From contig JACKDV010000043.1 in assembly GCA_020633315.1 (NCBI GenBank), forward strand, positions 1-29,370: a stretch of 29,370 nucleotides of DNA. Direction: 5' to 3'. Both the position numbers and the translations under genes were made by a program. This DNA comes from Myxococcales bacterium (GTDB taxonomy: Bacteria; Myxococcota_A; Polyangia; Nannocystales; Nannocystaceae). How positions within the stretch are numbered: the stretch's first letter is position 1; each line of letters starts with the position of its first letter. The notes below the pieces were generated by a model. It ran no database searches and was not told the origin of the DNA. It saw only the letters and a list, made by a program, of their open reading frames with translations. This document shows, piece by piece, positions 1 through 6,576 of this stretch.

Positions 1-1148
1 ATTTTTAGAATCGTCTTCCGCCCTTCTCCAACATTTCTCCAGTCAGAGGGGCGGGTCAGTCCGTCGATGGCATCGCGTGCCGCCGCGGGGGCGAGGTGCA
101 TGTACCTCTCGGTCGTGGTGATGCTCGCGTGTCCGGCCAGGGCCTGAATCGCGCGAGGCGGCTTGCCGGCCATCGCCAGGTGCGAGCAGAACGTGTGCCG
201 CAGGATGTGAGGCCCGCGGACGTCGAAGCCGGCCGCACGCTGAGCGGCGGCGAGCCAGTCCTCCACCGCGGACGCGAGCGGAGCCTTGCCGGTCGAGGTG
301 GGCACCACCGGCACGTCTCCGAGCTGGCGGTGCTCGACGAGGGCGTCCTTGAGACGCGACGCCAGCGGGATCGAGCGAGCCTCGCCCCCCTTGGGCGGAC
401 CCTCCTCACCCCGCCACATCGAGCGGGATACGGTGAGCATGCCGAGGCGGAAGTCGACGTCCGACCACCGCAGGCCACAGATCTCCCCGCAGCGCAGGCC
501 CGCCTCCCCGCCGAGCAGGACTACGAGCAAGCCGTTCGGGTCCGTGAGGCCCTCGGCCGCGAGCACGAGCTGATCGAAGTCCACGAAATCGTAGAACTTG
601 ATCTCGGGCGTGGCCTCCTTGAGCTTCTTGATCTTGGTCGGAAGCCGGTCGATCACCCCCCACTCCACCGCGGTGTTGAGCACCGAGCGAAGCTGCCTGA
701 GGTGGAGGTTGATGGTCGAGTGCATGAGGTGCGTTCGCTCTCCCTTGAACCGCTGGATGTCCTCCGCGGTGATCCGGTCGAGTCGCTTGCGTCCGAACGC
801 GGGACCGAGGTGGATGCGAAACGAGCGTTCCTTCTGGTCGATGGTGGCTGGCCGCAGGCGGTTCGCCTTGCAGTGCCCCTCCATGTAGCGGGGCAGGAAC
901 TGAGCCAGCGTGGGGACCTCCTTTGCGGCGACGTCGGGGTTGCCGGTGTCGTCGTCGGGATGGGTGTTGGTGTAGTGCTGGATGAGCTGACGCTCGCGCT
1001 CCTCACCCCAGCGCCGGGCCGCGGACTTGGTCCGTACCGGAGCCTTCTTCCGGTCGCGGATCCTCGGCCTGCCTGGAATGGTGAGCATAATGTCGACTTC
1101 CCAGCCCTTCTTGCCGCCCTTGGTGTAGGGCCTGACGGTCACGGTCAT
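1..1148 (-). CDS. Tyrosine recombinase / phage-type integrase, 3' end cut by window edge
   Basis: Site-specific DNA recombinase of the tyrosine (lambda integrase) family, which cuts and rejoins att sites through a covalent 3'-phosphotyrosine. 382 codons are visible and the frame is still open at base 1. Residues 1-60 look like an AP2/Arm-type N-terminal DNA-binding segment, about 78-175 a SAM-like core-binding domain, and about 190-365 the catalytic domain. The full catalytic set is present: Arg219 (in EAGLRCGEI), Lys253, His314 and Arg317 (HILRH), His340 (AGHAS) and nucleophile Tyr349 (TERYMH), so the enzyme should be active. The ATG at 1146-1148 is chosen because AAGGAG stands 7 nt upstream. 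No gene lies directly upstream for 1.4 kb. It suggests an integrated element whose attachment site would lie beyond the left edge. Family assignment is sure; the target site is unknown. Confidence 0.93.
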   Translation of the reverse strand, partial: MTVTVRPYTKGGKKGWEVDIMLTIPGRPRIRDRKKAPVRTKSAARRWGEERERQLIQHYTNTHPDDDTGNPDVAAKEVPTLAQFLPRYMEGHCKANRLRPATIDQKERSFRIHLGPAFGRKRLDRITAEDIQRFKGERTHLMHSTINLHLRQLRSVLNTAVEWGVIDRLPTKIKKLKEATPEIKFYDFVDFDQLVLAAEGLTDPNGLLVVLLGGEAGLRCGEICGLRWSDVDFRLGMLTVSRSMWRGEEGPPKGGEARSIPLASRLKDALVEHRQLGDVPVVPTSTGKAPLASAVEDWLAAAQRAAGFDVRGPHILRHTFCSHLAMAGKPPRAIQALAGHASITTTERYMHLAPAAARDAIDGLTRPSDWRNVGEGRKTILK

Positions 1149-1201
1149 CTTCGATCTCCTTGGTTTCGAGACCGCGAGAGCCGTGTGCCTTTCCGCGGTC
1201 G

Positions 1202-1228
1202 AGTATAGCAGGCGTTGGGGAGGAGCAA
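1202..1228 (-). promoter_or_regulatory. Probable sigma-70 promoter of the integrase (extended -10)
   Basis: On the minus strand, TATACT (1202-1207) is one base from the TATAAT consensus and is preceded by TGC, giving an extended -10 (TGN-TATACT). A weak -35 (TTGCTC, 1223-1228) lies 15 bp further upstream; shifting by one gives CTTGCT at 16 bp. Transcription would start near 1195, leaving a leader of about 47 nt before the integrase ATG. An AT-rich hexamer stands out in such GC-rich DNA. The -10 is convincing and the -35 is weak, as expected for extended -10 promoters. Confidence 0.5.
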
Positions 1229-1584
1229 GAACGCGCGGCGTCGATCTCCTCGCGTGGGGGTGGACGTTCGTCGTCGAGCTCGGGTGGGGAGGGCTTGGAC
1301 GGGAGGGCGGGCACCGACCGGGTGTCGCTCGCTGCTCGGTCGACGAGGGTCCGTCGGGGATCGGATCGCGTCGGGTCGGCGGTGTCGGTCGCTCGTGTCG
1401 CAGGTGGTGGTTTGGAGGGCCCGCCATTGGTGACTCGATGACCCCCGTCTCCTCGAGCTGCGCGAACCTCGTAGCGATGGCTCGCGGGGTCGTCGATCAG
1501 TCAGACACGCCAACCGCGGGTCGTCGAATTCAGCATCGAGAACGTGTCGACGCGCGGAAGGGCGCAAAATGCCGAATTCATGCA

Positions 1585-1628
1585 GCGGATCCCTTTGCGG
1601 CGCTTTGCGGGTGGTTTGCGGATCCCTT
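1585..1628. repeat. Phased direct repeats (TTTGCGG x3 inside a GCGGATCCCTT pair)
   Basis: GCGGATCCCTT occurs at 1585-1595 and again at 1618-1628, exactly 33 bp apart. Within this span TTTGCGG occurs three times, starting at 1594, 1604 and 1615, so the spacing is 10 and 11 bp, one helical turn each. Such phasing is typical of iterons or of operator and recombination-directionality-factor sites that load a protein array on one DNA face. It lies about 440-480 bp upstream of the integrase start. The repeats are direct observation; the binding function is inference. Confidence 0.45.
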
Positions 1629-2594
1629 CCAAAGGGCGGCAGTTAGGAGATCCGAGCTACCGACTTCGAGGTTTTCGATCGATTTCTCCGGCCGAAGTCG
1701 CGCGGTCGAGAGACCACGTAGCGGAGCATCGGAGATCCGTGGAGGCGCGACCTCGCCCGCACTACCGCGGCCCGGATCGCCGCGCGCTCCTCGGCAGTGG
1801 GAATCGACACGGCGAGCGAGGGCAAGCCCTCGGACCCCTGACGTCGAAGAACCCCCTCACTCGTAGGGGGTCGCCGATTGCGGACGTGCTCGAGCCGTGG
1901 CCGGATCCGCGAGGTCGTGATCTTCTCTCTCGAGAATCCTCCGCGGCGTCTGTGAGCGTCCGGTGGACCGCATCTGGACACCGGCGACAGGGACGGCTGC
2001 GATAGGCGGGTCTACGGCACCTCGAGAGGCTGGGGGGCACCCTGGCACCCTGGCTTCGGGACCCTCGAACCGATCCCCAGCAGGTCTACCGGGCGGCATG
2101 CATGGCCGATCCCCATGCTCCACAGGCGATCCTCGACGACATCATGGGTATCGCGCGGGCGTCGACTCCCAGCGTTGCCGATGACGAGTCCTTCGCGGCC
2201 AACGTGAACGAGGGGCCAAGAGTGGCCGCGACACGAGAACGCCCGCCTCGCGGATGGCCAAGAGCCGTTGCCGTCGTGACCGAGCCGGGCCTCGATCTCC
2301 CAAGTCGACGAGCTACCGTCGGAGGCGTCGGCTTGGATCCATCGATCGAGTCGGGGCCACTGCGCCAGGCCGAGCGTTCGAGCGCCCAGGCCCCTTGCCA
2401 GACGTCCCGCGGCGAGAACGTCCATTCCCGCGAACGAGGGCCTTCGTCGTTGTCGGAAGGTCGGTCCGGTCATCTCGTCATTGCGAGCCAACGATGCGGA
2501 GAACGCCCCACCGTACGGACGAGGATGGACCCCCGTCGTAGACCGCAGGGCAGAGCGCCTCCAAGGAAGAGCGAACGGAACACCCTCGCTCTTG

Positions 2595-4766
2595 TCAGAT
2601 CCAGCCGCGCTCATACCCGACTTCGCGGAGCTCCCGAACCACCGCGACCATGTCCTCAACGGAGCGAATCGAGAAGCGCTCGAAATCATGGCGTGACCGT
2701 CGGCGAACTGCGACCGCCACTGCCACACCTCGGTAGATTCGCAGGACGTGGAAGCCACCAACGGACAGGCAGCGCTGCCCCTTGCCATTCAGTGTCCACT
2801 CGTAGCCAACGCACAGCTCTTCCACGAAGTCCCGGTGGATGACCAGTTCCAGCAGGTCGCGAACCACGTGCACGGAGAGAGGGGGCGCGCCACTATCGGT
2901 CTCGGCTATCGGGAGCGGCGGGGGAAGAGACCACGGCATCGTGCTCTCGAACATACGGACTCGTTCCTCGAACATCACCGCGTCGAGCACCAAGCAGTAG
3001 GTCTTCCCCGGGAAGAGGCGGAGACCTCGTCCGAGCGCCTGCATGGCGACGCGAGGACTCAGTGTGGCGCGCAGCATGACGAGGGCGTCCACGTCGTTCG
3101 CGCTCACACCTTCGCTGATACGATCGATCGTGATCAAGATCGTGGGCCGTCCCGGCACGCCGTCGTCCTCCAGGAATCGATCGAGTCCATGCTGAGGTTC
3201 TTGGTCGGCTCGAGCACGGAGGTCGATCACTGTACCCGAGGATGCCCTGACGATCTCTTCGACGAACTCGTCGGCGGCATCTCCGACGGGAGGGAGGAAG
3301 ACGATGACCTTTCGGCGGAGCCTCGAACGAAGTCGAGCGACGATGCGAGATGCCAGGACCTGCGGCTCCTTGGCAATCGCACCCCACACCTGGCGAAGCA
3401 CGACCCGGCTGTAGTCTCCCATCTCCACCAGGTTCCCGGCATCCGTCGTCAGGATGCGTTGGACATCCAGGAACTGATCCGGGTCGACGACGCGCTCGAA
3501 CCCCACGGGGCAGACGAAGCCTTCTCGAGCCGCTCCCTCCAGGGTGAGGAGGGGTCGGTGCTCCCGCGGGAGGAGTGGACGCCCCACGAACAGGCGAATG
3601 AAGCGACGTATGTCGAATCTCCCGTGCTCCATCCGGCACGGCGTCGCCGATAGGCCCAAGATTGGAACCTGGTCCGCCATCAGCTCATCGAGCGCGTTGG
3701 TGTAGCTACCCGGCGCGGCATCGCTTCCGCTCCAGTTATGGCATTCGTCAGCCACCACGGCCCACGGGATTTGGTCCAGCTTCGACACCTCGCTGGGGCG
3801 AGCCACGATGATCCACTGGAGCACTTCCTCCACGTCGACCCCTGCGGCGTCGGAAACGTCCTCGATGTGCCGGAGCACGGTGTCCTGAACCCACGCGTTT
3901 GGCACGAGATACACTGCATGGCCCGACAGCGCGTCTCGCAGATGAAAACAGAGCCATCGCAACGCGATGAAGGTCTTGCCGACTGCGACGGGCAAGTAGA
4001 GGAGATCACGGCGAGGCGTGCCATCCGCCACGTACTCGAGCGAGGAGTAGATCTTCCACTGGTGATCCGCGCCAGCTCTCGGATAGTTGCGCAAGCGTTC
4101 TTCGAGCTCGTTCGCCACCGCGGCGATGACCTCGGGGTCCGCGATCGTCTCCGTCGGCCACCGGCTCACATCGCGAGTGCCGCCTACGACGGGAGGATCC
4201 CGAATCGCCCCAACCTCATCGAATGAGCGCCGAAGCGGCGGGAGAGTATTCCTGCCGACATCATCGACGGTGAGAGGCTCGGACGACAGCCAAAGCTGCT
4301 GTGCGACCGCCCACGCATCGTTGGCAGCATCGACATCGTCATGGATGACGCAGGTCTCCATGCTGCGGCACCATGCCGAGCGGGTCGCGTTGAAGGACCC
4401 CGTGGCCAGGCCCCGAGCGAGACCCGAGCGCCATACGACCAGCTTCGCATGCAGGGGGCCGAATCCTTCGTCTACGTCCTCACCATCTAGCATCGGAATC
4501 CCGACGCGGTGGCCTCTGACTCGACTCGTGCTCTTGCATAGGCGATCCCACGTAGCTTGGGTCAATGTTGGTCCGTTCTCCGTTCGAGGGTGGCGGCAGA
4601 TGAACCGGAGGTCGATCTGCCACTCGTCGCAGAGGTCGAGGATCTCCCTTGGAGGGTCGAGGCTGAACGTGACCCAGTAGATGGTTGCCGATGCTGGGAC
4701 CTCATCGAAGAACGGTCTCAGTCTGGAGCCTGCTCCGTGCGGACAGAAGAAGACTTCGGCGACCAT
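2595..4766 (-). CDS. PLD-like domain fused to SF2 DEAD/DEAH-type helicase
   Basis: 723-residue protein. Residues about 1-165 form a phospholipase-D-like domain with one HxK motif (His106-Ala-Lys108) followed by GSFN (123-126). The Asp of a classical HxKx4D is missing, as in many helicase-linked PLD domains. Residues about 225-600 are a superfamily 2 ATPase: a Q-motif-like region (about 235-245), a degenerate Walker A PVAVGKT (259-265), DECH (340-343), SAT (373-375), and motifs V/VI ending in QALGRGLR (576-583). The tail from about 600 is unassigned. PLD nuclease plus SF2 helicase is a common plan in restriction and phage-defence proteins, and the neighbouring integrase fits an island gene. 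No methyltransferase or partner is visible, so it is not assigned to a named system. The ATG at 4766 has no strong ribosome site, and no better in-frame start lies just upstream. Confidence 0.85.
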   Translation of the reverse strand: MVAEVFFCPHGAGSRLRPFFDEVPASATIYWVTFSLDPPREILDLCDEWQIDLRFICRHPRTENGPTLTQATWDRLCKSTSRVRGHRVGIPMLDGEDVDEGFGPLHAKLVVWRSGLARGLATGSFNATRSAWCRSMETCVIHDDVDAANDAWAVAQQLWLSSEPLTVDDVGRNTLPPLRRSFDEVGAIRDPPVVGGTRDVSRWPTETIADPEVIAAVANELEERLRNYPRAGADHQWKIYSSLEYVADGTPRRDLLYLPVAVGKTFIALRWLCFHLRDALSGHAVYLVPNAWVQDTVLRHIEDVSDAAGVDVEEVLQWIIVARPSEVSKLDQIPWAVVADECHNWSGSDAAPGSYTNALDELMADQVPILGLSATPCRMEHGRFDIRRFIRLFVGRPLLPREHRPLLTLEGAAREGFVCPVGFERVVDPDQFLDVQRILTTDAGNLVEMGDYSRVVLRQVWGAIAKEPQVLASRIVARLRSRLRRKVIVFLPPVGDAADEFVEEIVRASSGTVIDLRARADQEPQHGLDRFLEDDGVPGRPTILITIDRISEGVSANDVDALVMLRATLSPRVAMQALGRGLRLFPGKTYCLVLDAVMFEERVRMFESTMPWSLPPPLPIAETDSGAPPLSVHVVRDLLELVIHRDFVEELCVGYEWTLNGKGQRCLSVGGFHVLRIYRGVAVAVAVRRRSRHDFERFSIRSVEDMVAVVRELREVGYERGWI

Positions 4767-4864
4767 GGCGAGATCGATCGGTTCTGGAGATGTCGTCGCG
4801 GGGTGGTGAGCGAATGTACCGAATCTATGATAGTGGAAGCAGCGGGTTGATCATGAATCCGTCG

Positions 4865-6226
4865 TCAAGTGCCATCGTTCTCCCTACCGCTCAGGCGTTG
4901 CAGCAACGCCTGGAGCCCCCGAAGTGAGTACCCAGCACGTTCCGCCGCAGCTCGTGTGTCGCCGTTGGTCTCCCGGAGCAGGCGATCGAGGTAGTGGCGC
5001 TGGAATGCGTCCGTGGCCTCCTTGAGGGGAAGCTCGCCCCACGAGCGGCTCGTTGGGGATGGAGGTGGCGTCCCCCAACCCGTGATGTCCGCGAGCGTCA
5101 CTCGAGCCCCGTCCGCCAGCAGGGCTGCGCGCTCGATGGTCATCCGAAGCTCGCGAACGTTGCCGGGCCACGGCTGGCGCTCGAGGAACCGCAGGGCGTC
5201 ATCGGCCAGCGACGGGACCCCAGTACCATCCAGGGGTCCCAGGCGACGCAAGAACTCGTGCGCGAGGACCGAAACGTCCTCGGATCGTCCGCGGAGCACC
5301 GGAAGGCGAAGCTCGACGGAGCGGATTCGGTGATAGAGGTCGAGCCGGAAGCGCTCCTCGGCCACCTCGGCGGCGAGGTCTCGGTTGGTCGCCGCGATGA
5401 CGCGAACGTCCACGGGCCTCGGGGTCGTCTCCCCGATCCGGGTGACCTCCCTGCGATCGAGCACGCGCAGTAGCTTTGGCTGGAGATCGAGCGGAAGCTC
5501 GCCGAGCTCGTCGAGGAAGACCGTACCTCCTGCCGCTTGCTCGAACGGTCCCGCTCGGTGTTCTACGGCGCCCGTGAACGCGCCCTTGGCGTGGCCGAGC
5601 AACAACGCGTCGGCGAGCTCGCGTGGAAGGGTCGCGCAGTCCACCGTGACCAGCGGGCCCGATCGCTTCGATGCCTCGTGGATCGCCCGCGCCACAACCT
5701 CCTTGCCCGTCCCGGTCTCGCCCAAGAGCAGCACGTCCAGCGCTGTCGGAGCGACGCGCTCGAGCTTCGAGAACAGAGCGCGCATGGGCTCACTGCGGCC
5801 GATGACCCCCCCGAAACGACCCTCGCGGTAGACCGCGACATCGGCCATGTCGATCCCTTCGAGGCGCAGCTTGCAGTTGCCCGCGAAGAACTCCGCGCCC
5901 AGGTGGAGCTGAGCCTCGTCGACGCGAGCGCGACCGATCCATGTGCCGTTGCGACTGCCGAGATCGCGAAGCACCACCGCCCCCGAGTCGAGCGTCAGCG
6001 TCAGGTGGCGCTGGCTCACCGAAGGATCTCGAAGCACCACCTCGCACAGGGCGTTGCGTCCCACCGTGATGCGGCCCGACTTGATCCCGAGCTCCACCCC
6101 TGTGTCTTCGCCTTCGAGCACGCGCACCCGCACGCCGTCGGGTCGACGCCGCAGCTCTTCGTGGGGCCGTGGAGCGAGCAGGGTTGCGGTGATGTCGATG
6201 CCCGTGGCGGGGGACTTGGGCGTCAT
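4865..6226 (-). CDS. FHA-domain sigma-54-dependent transcriptional activator (enhancer-binding protein)
   Basis: 453 residues from the ATG at 6226. Residues about 30-125 are a forkhead-associated (FHA) phospho-Thr-binding domain with its hallmark residues: VGRN (55-58), SxxH (71-74) and GSRNGT (90-95). Residues about 140-380 are the AAA+ sigma-54-interaction domain: Walker A GETGTGKE (169-176), an intact GAFTGA loop (215-220) that contacts sigma-54, Walker B GGTVFLDE (233-240) and PWPGNVREL (352-360). A Fis-type helix-turn-helix lies at about 420-445. It should sense a phosphorylated partner and remodel sigma-54 holoenzyme at a -24/-12 promoter. The frame extends upstream to a GTG at 6553, but that part is Arg/His/Pro-rich and overlaps the control region, so it was rejected. 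It is divergent from the kinase operon, whose promoter is its most likely target. FHA-type activators are common in Myxococcota. Confidence 0.95.
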   Translation of the reverse strand: MTPKSPATGIDITATLLAPRPHEELRRRPDGVRVRVLEGEDTGVELGIKSGRITVGRNALCEVVLRDPSVSQRHLTLTLDSGAVVLRDLGSRNGTWIGRARVDEAQLHLGAEFFAGNCKLRLEGIDMADVAVYREGRFGGVIGRSEPMRALFSKLERVAPTALDVLLLGETGTGKEVVARAIHEASKRSGPLVTVDCATLPRELADALLLGHAKGAFTGAVEHRAGPFEQAAGGTVFLDELGELPLDLQPKLLRVLDRREVTRIGETTPRPVDVRVIAATNRDLAAEVAEERFRLDLYHRIRSVELRLPVLRGRSEDVSVLAHEFLRRLGPLDGTGVPSLADDALRFLERQPWPGNVRELRMTIERAALLADGARVTLADITGWGTPPPSPTSRSWGELPLKEATDAFQRHYLDRLLRETNGDTRAAAERAGYSLRGLQALLQRLSGRENDGT

Positions 6227-6271
6227 CGCCGTGGACTGTGCCACGAGTCTGGAGCCATCCCGGGGACGGTG

Positions 6272-6289
6272 GTGGCCCGTCCGGGCCAC
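6272..6289. promoter_or_regulatory. Perfect 8-2-8 palindrome, candidate upstream activating site 1
   Basis: GTGGCCCG-TC-CGGGCCAC is a perfect inverted repeat with 8-bp arms. It lies 112-130 bp upstream of the GG of the -24 element. Fis-type helix-turn-helix activators bind such dyads as dimers and loop to the promoter. GC-rich dyads do arise by chance in this DNA, so the position is as important as the symmetry. The binding role is inferred. Confidence 0.5.
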
Positions 6290-6312
6290 GGCATGCGGAG
6301 AATGGAGCCCGA

Positions 6313-6328
6313 ACGCACGATCGTGCGT
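6313..6328. promoter_or_regulatory. Perfect 16-bp palindrome, candidate upstream activating site 2
   Basis: ACGCACGATCGTGCGT is a fully symmetric 16-mer placed 73-89 bp upstream of the -24 GG. A related GTGCG half-site occurs about 15 bp downstream (near 6343-6347). Its spacing from the promoter suits an enhancer-binding-protein site. It does not share an obvious sequence with the first palindrome, so the two may be read by different proteins. Confidence 0.5.
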
Positions 6329-6400
6329 CGGCGCGGAACACACGTGCGCTGCTCGAAGCAAGGGATGCAGTAACGTGCTGAAATCGCATCCTGGGGTGCT

Positions 6401-6416
6401 CGGCACACGCTTTGCT
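6401..6416 (+). promoter_or_regulatory. Sigma-54 (-24/-12) promoter of the kinase/effector operon
   Basis: CGGCACACGCTTTGCT matches the TGGCAC-R-N4-TTGCW consensus at every fixed position except the first T. The invariant GG (6402-6403) and GC (6414-6415) are separated by exactly 10 bp. Transcription would start near 6427, giving a leader of about 150 nt before the first kinase. The adjacent gene encodes a sigma-54 activator with an intact GAFTGA loop. Sequence and context together make this the best-supported regulatory site in the window. Confidence 0.8.
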
Positions 6417-6576
6417 CCGTCGGCGAACACTCCGGGACGTTGGTTCGTGCTCGTCGTCCATCCTCGCAGTGGCCCAGCCCCGGCCACACGGCCTCTCGGC
6501 CGGCCCTCGCGTCGGTTGCAAGGCTCCTTCCTCCGCGCCAGGCTGGGCGTCACGCTCCGCAGTCGAGGTCCCCAGG

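Larger units (their letters stand above)
1149..2594. other. 1.4-kb stretch with no convincing gene between integrase and helicase
   Basis: Open frames occur on both strands, but their products are Arg/Ser/Pro-rich, carry no recognisable motif and lack the strong third-position GC bias of the flanking genes. A short minus-strand stretch around 1690-1810 has more gene-like codon use and could be a remnant of a decayed gene. Visible structures are the integrase promoter (1202-1228), phased repeats (1585-1628), an ACCCCC/GGGGGT hairpin with a 9-nt loop (1851-1871), and a tandem GGCACCCT repeat (2036-2054). The most likely reading is integrase regulatory DNA plus decayed sequence at an island margin. 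Confidence 0.5.
6227..6576. other. Divergent control region between the FHA activator and the kinase-led operon
   Basis: This 350-bp gap holds no gene. It contains two perfect palindromes (6272-6289 and 6313-6328), a CACGTG-centred partial palindrome near 6340, a -24/-12 element (6401-6416) facing the kinase operon, and a leader of about 150 nt before the ATG at 6577. The order palindromes -> sigma-54 promoter, with 70-130 bp between them, is the standard layout of an enhancer-dependent promoter. No clear promoter for the leftward activator gene was found. Confidence 0.7.

Noticed and set aside
96..1208. Long plus-strand frame opposite the integrase
   Set aside because: It mirrors the integrase codons; the minus-strand reading has a full RKHRHY catalytic set and a good ribosome site.
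2012..2788. 258-codon minus-strand frame between helicase end and spacer, and a 246-codon plus-strand frame over the same DNA
   Set aside because: Both run into the helicase coding region, have no recognisable motif and show weak third-position GC bias. A decayed gene around 2400-2200 cannot be ruled out.
3897..3920. GGCACG followed by TGC inside the helicase gene, resembling a -24/-12 promoter
   Set aside because: The GG-GC spacing is 13 bp instead of 10 and it lies inside a coding region.
2595..4766. Assignment of the PLD-helicase to DISARM, Mokosh or a type III restriction system
   Set aside because: No methyltransferase or partner gene is present, and the domain order and helicase superfamily do not match those systems as I know them.
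6227..6553. Upstream GTG start (6553) for the FHA activator
   Set aside because: The added 109 residues are Arg/His/Pro-rich, unlike a domain, and would cover the sigma-54 promoter and both palindromes.
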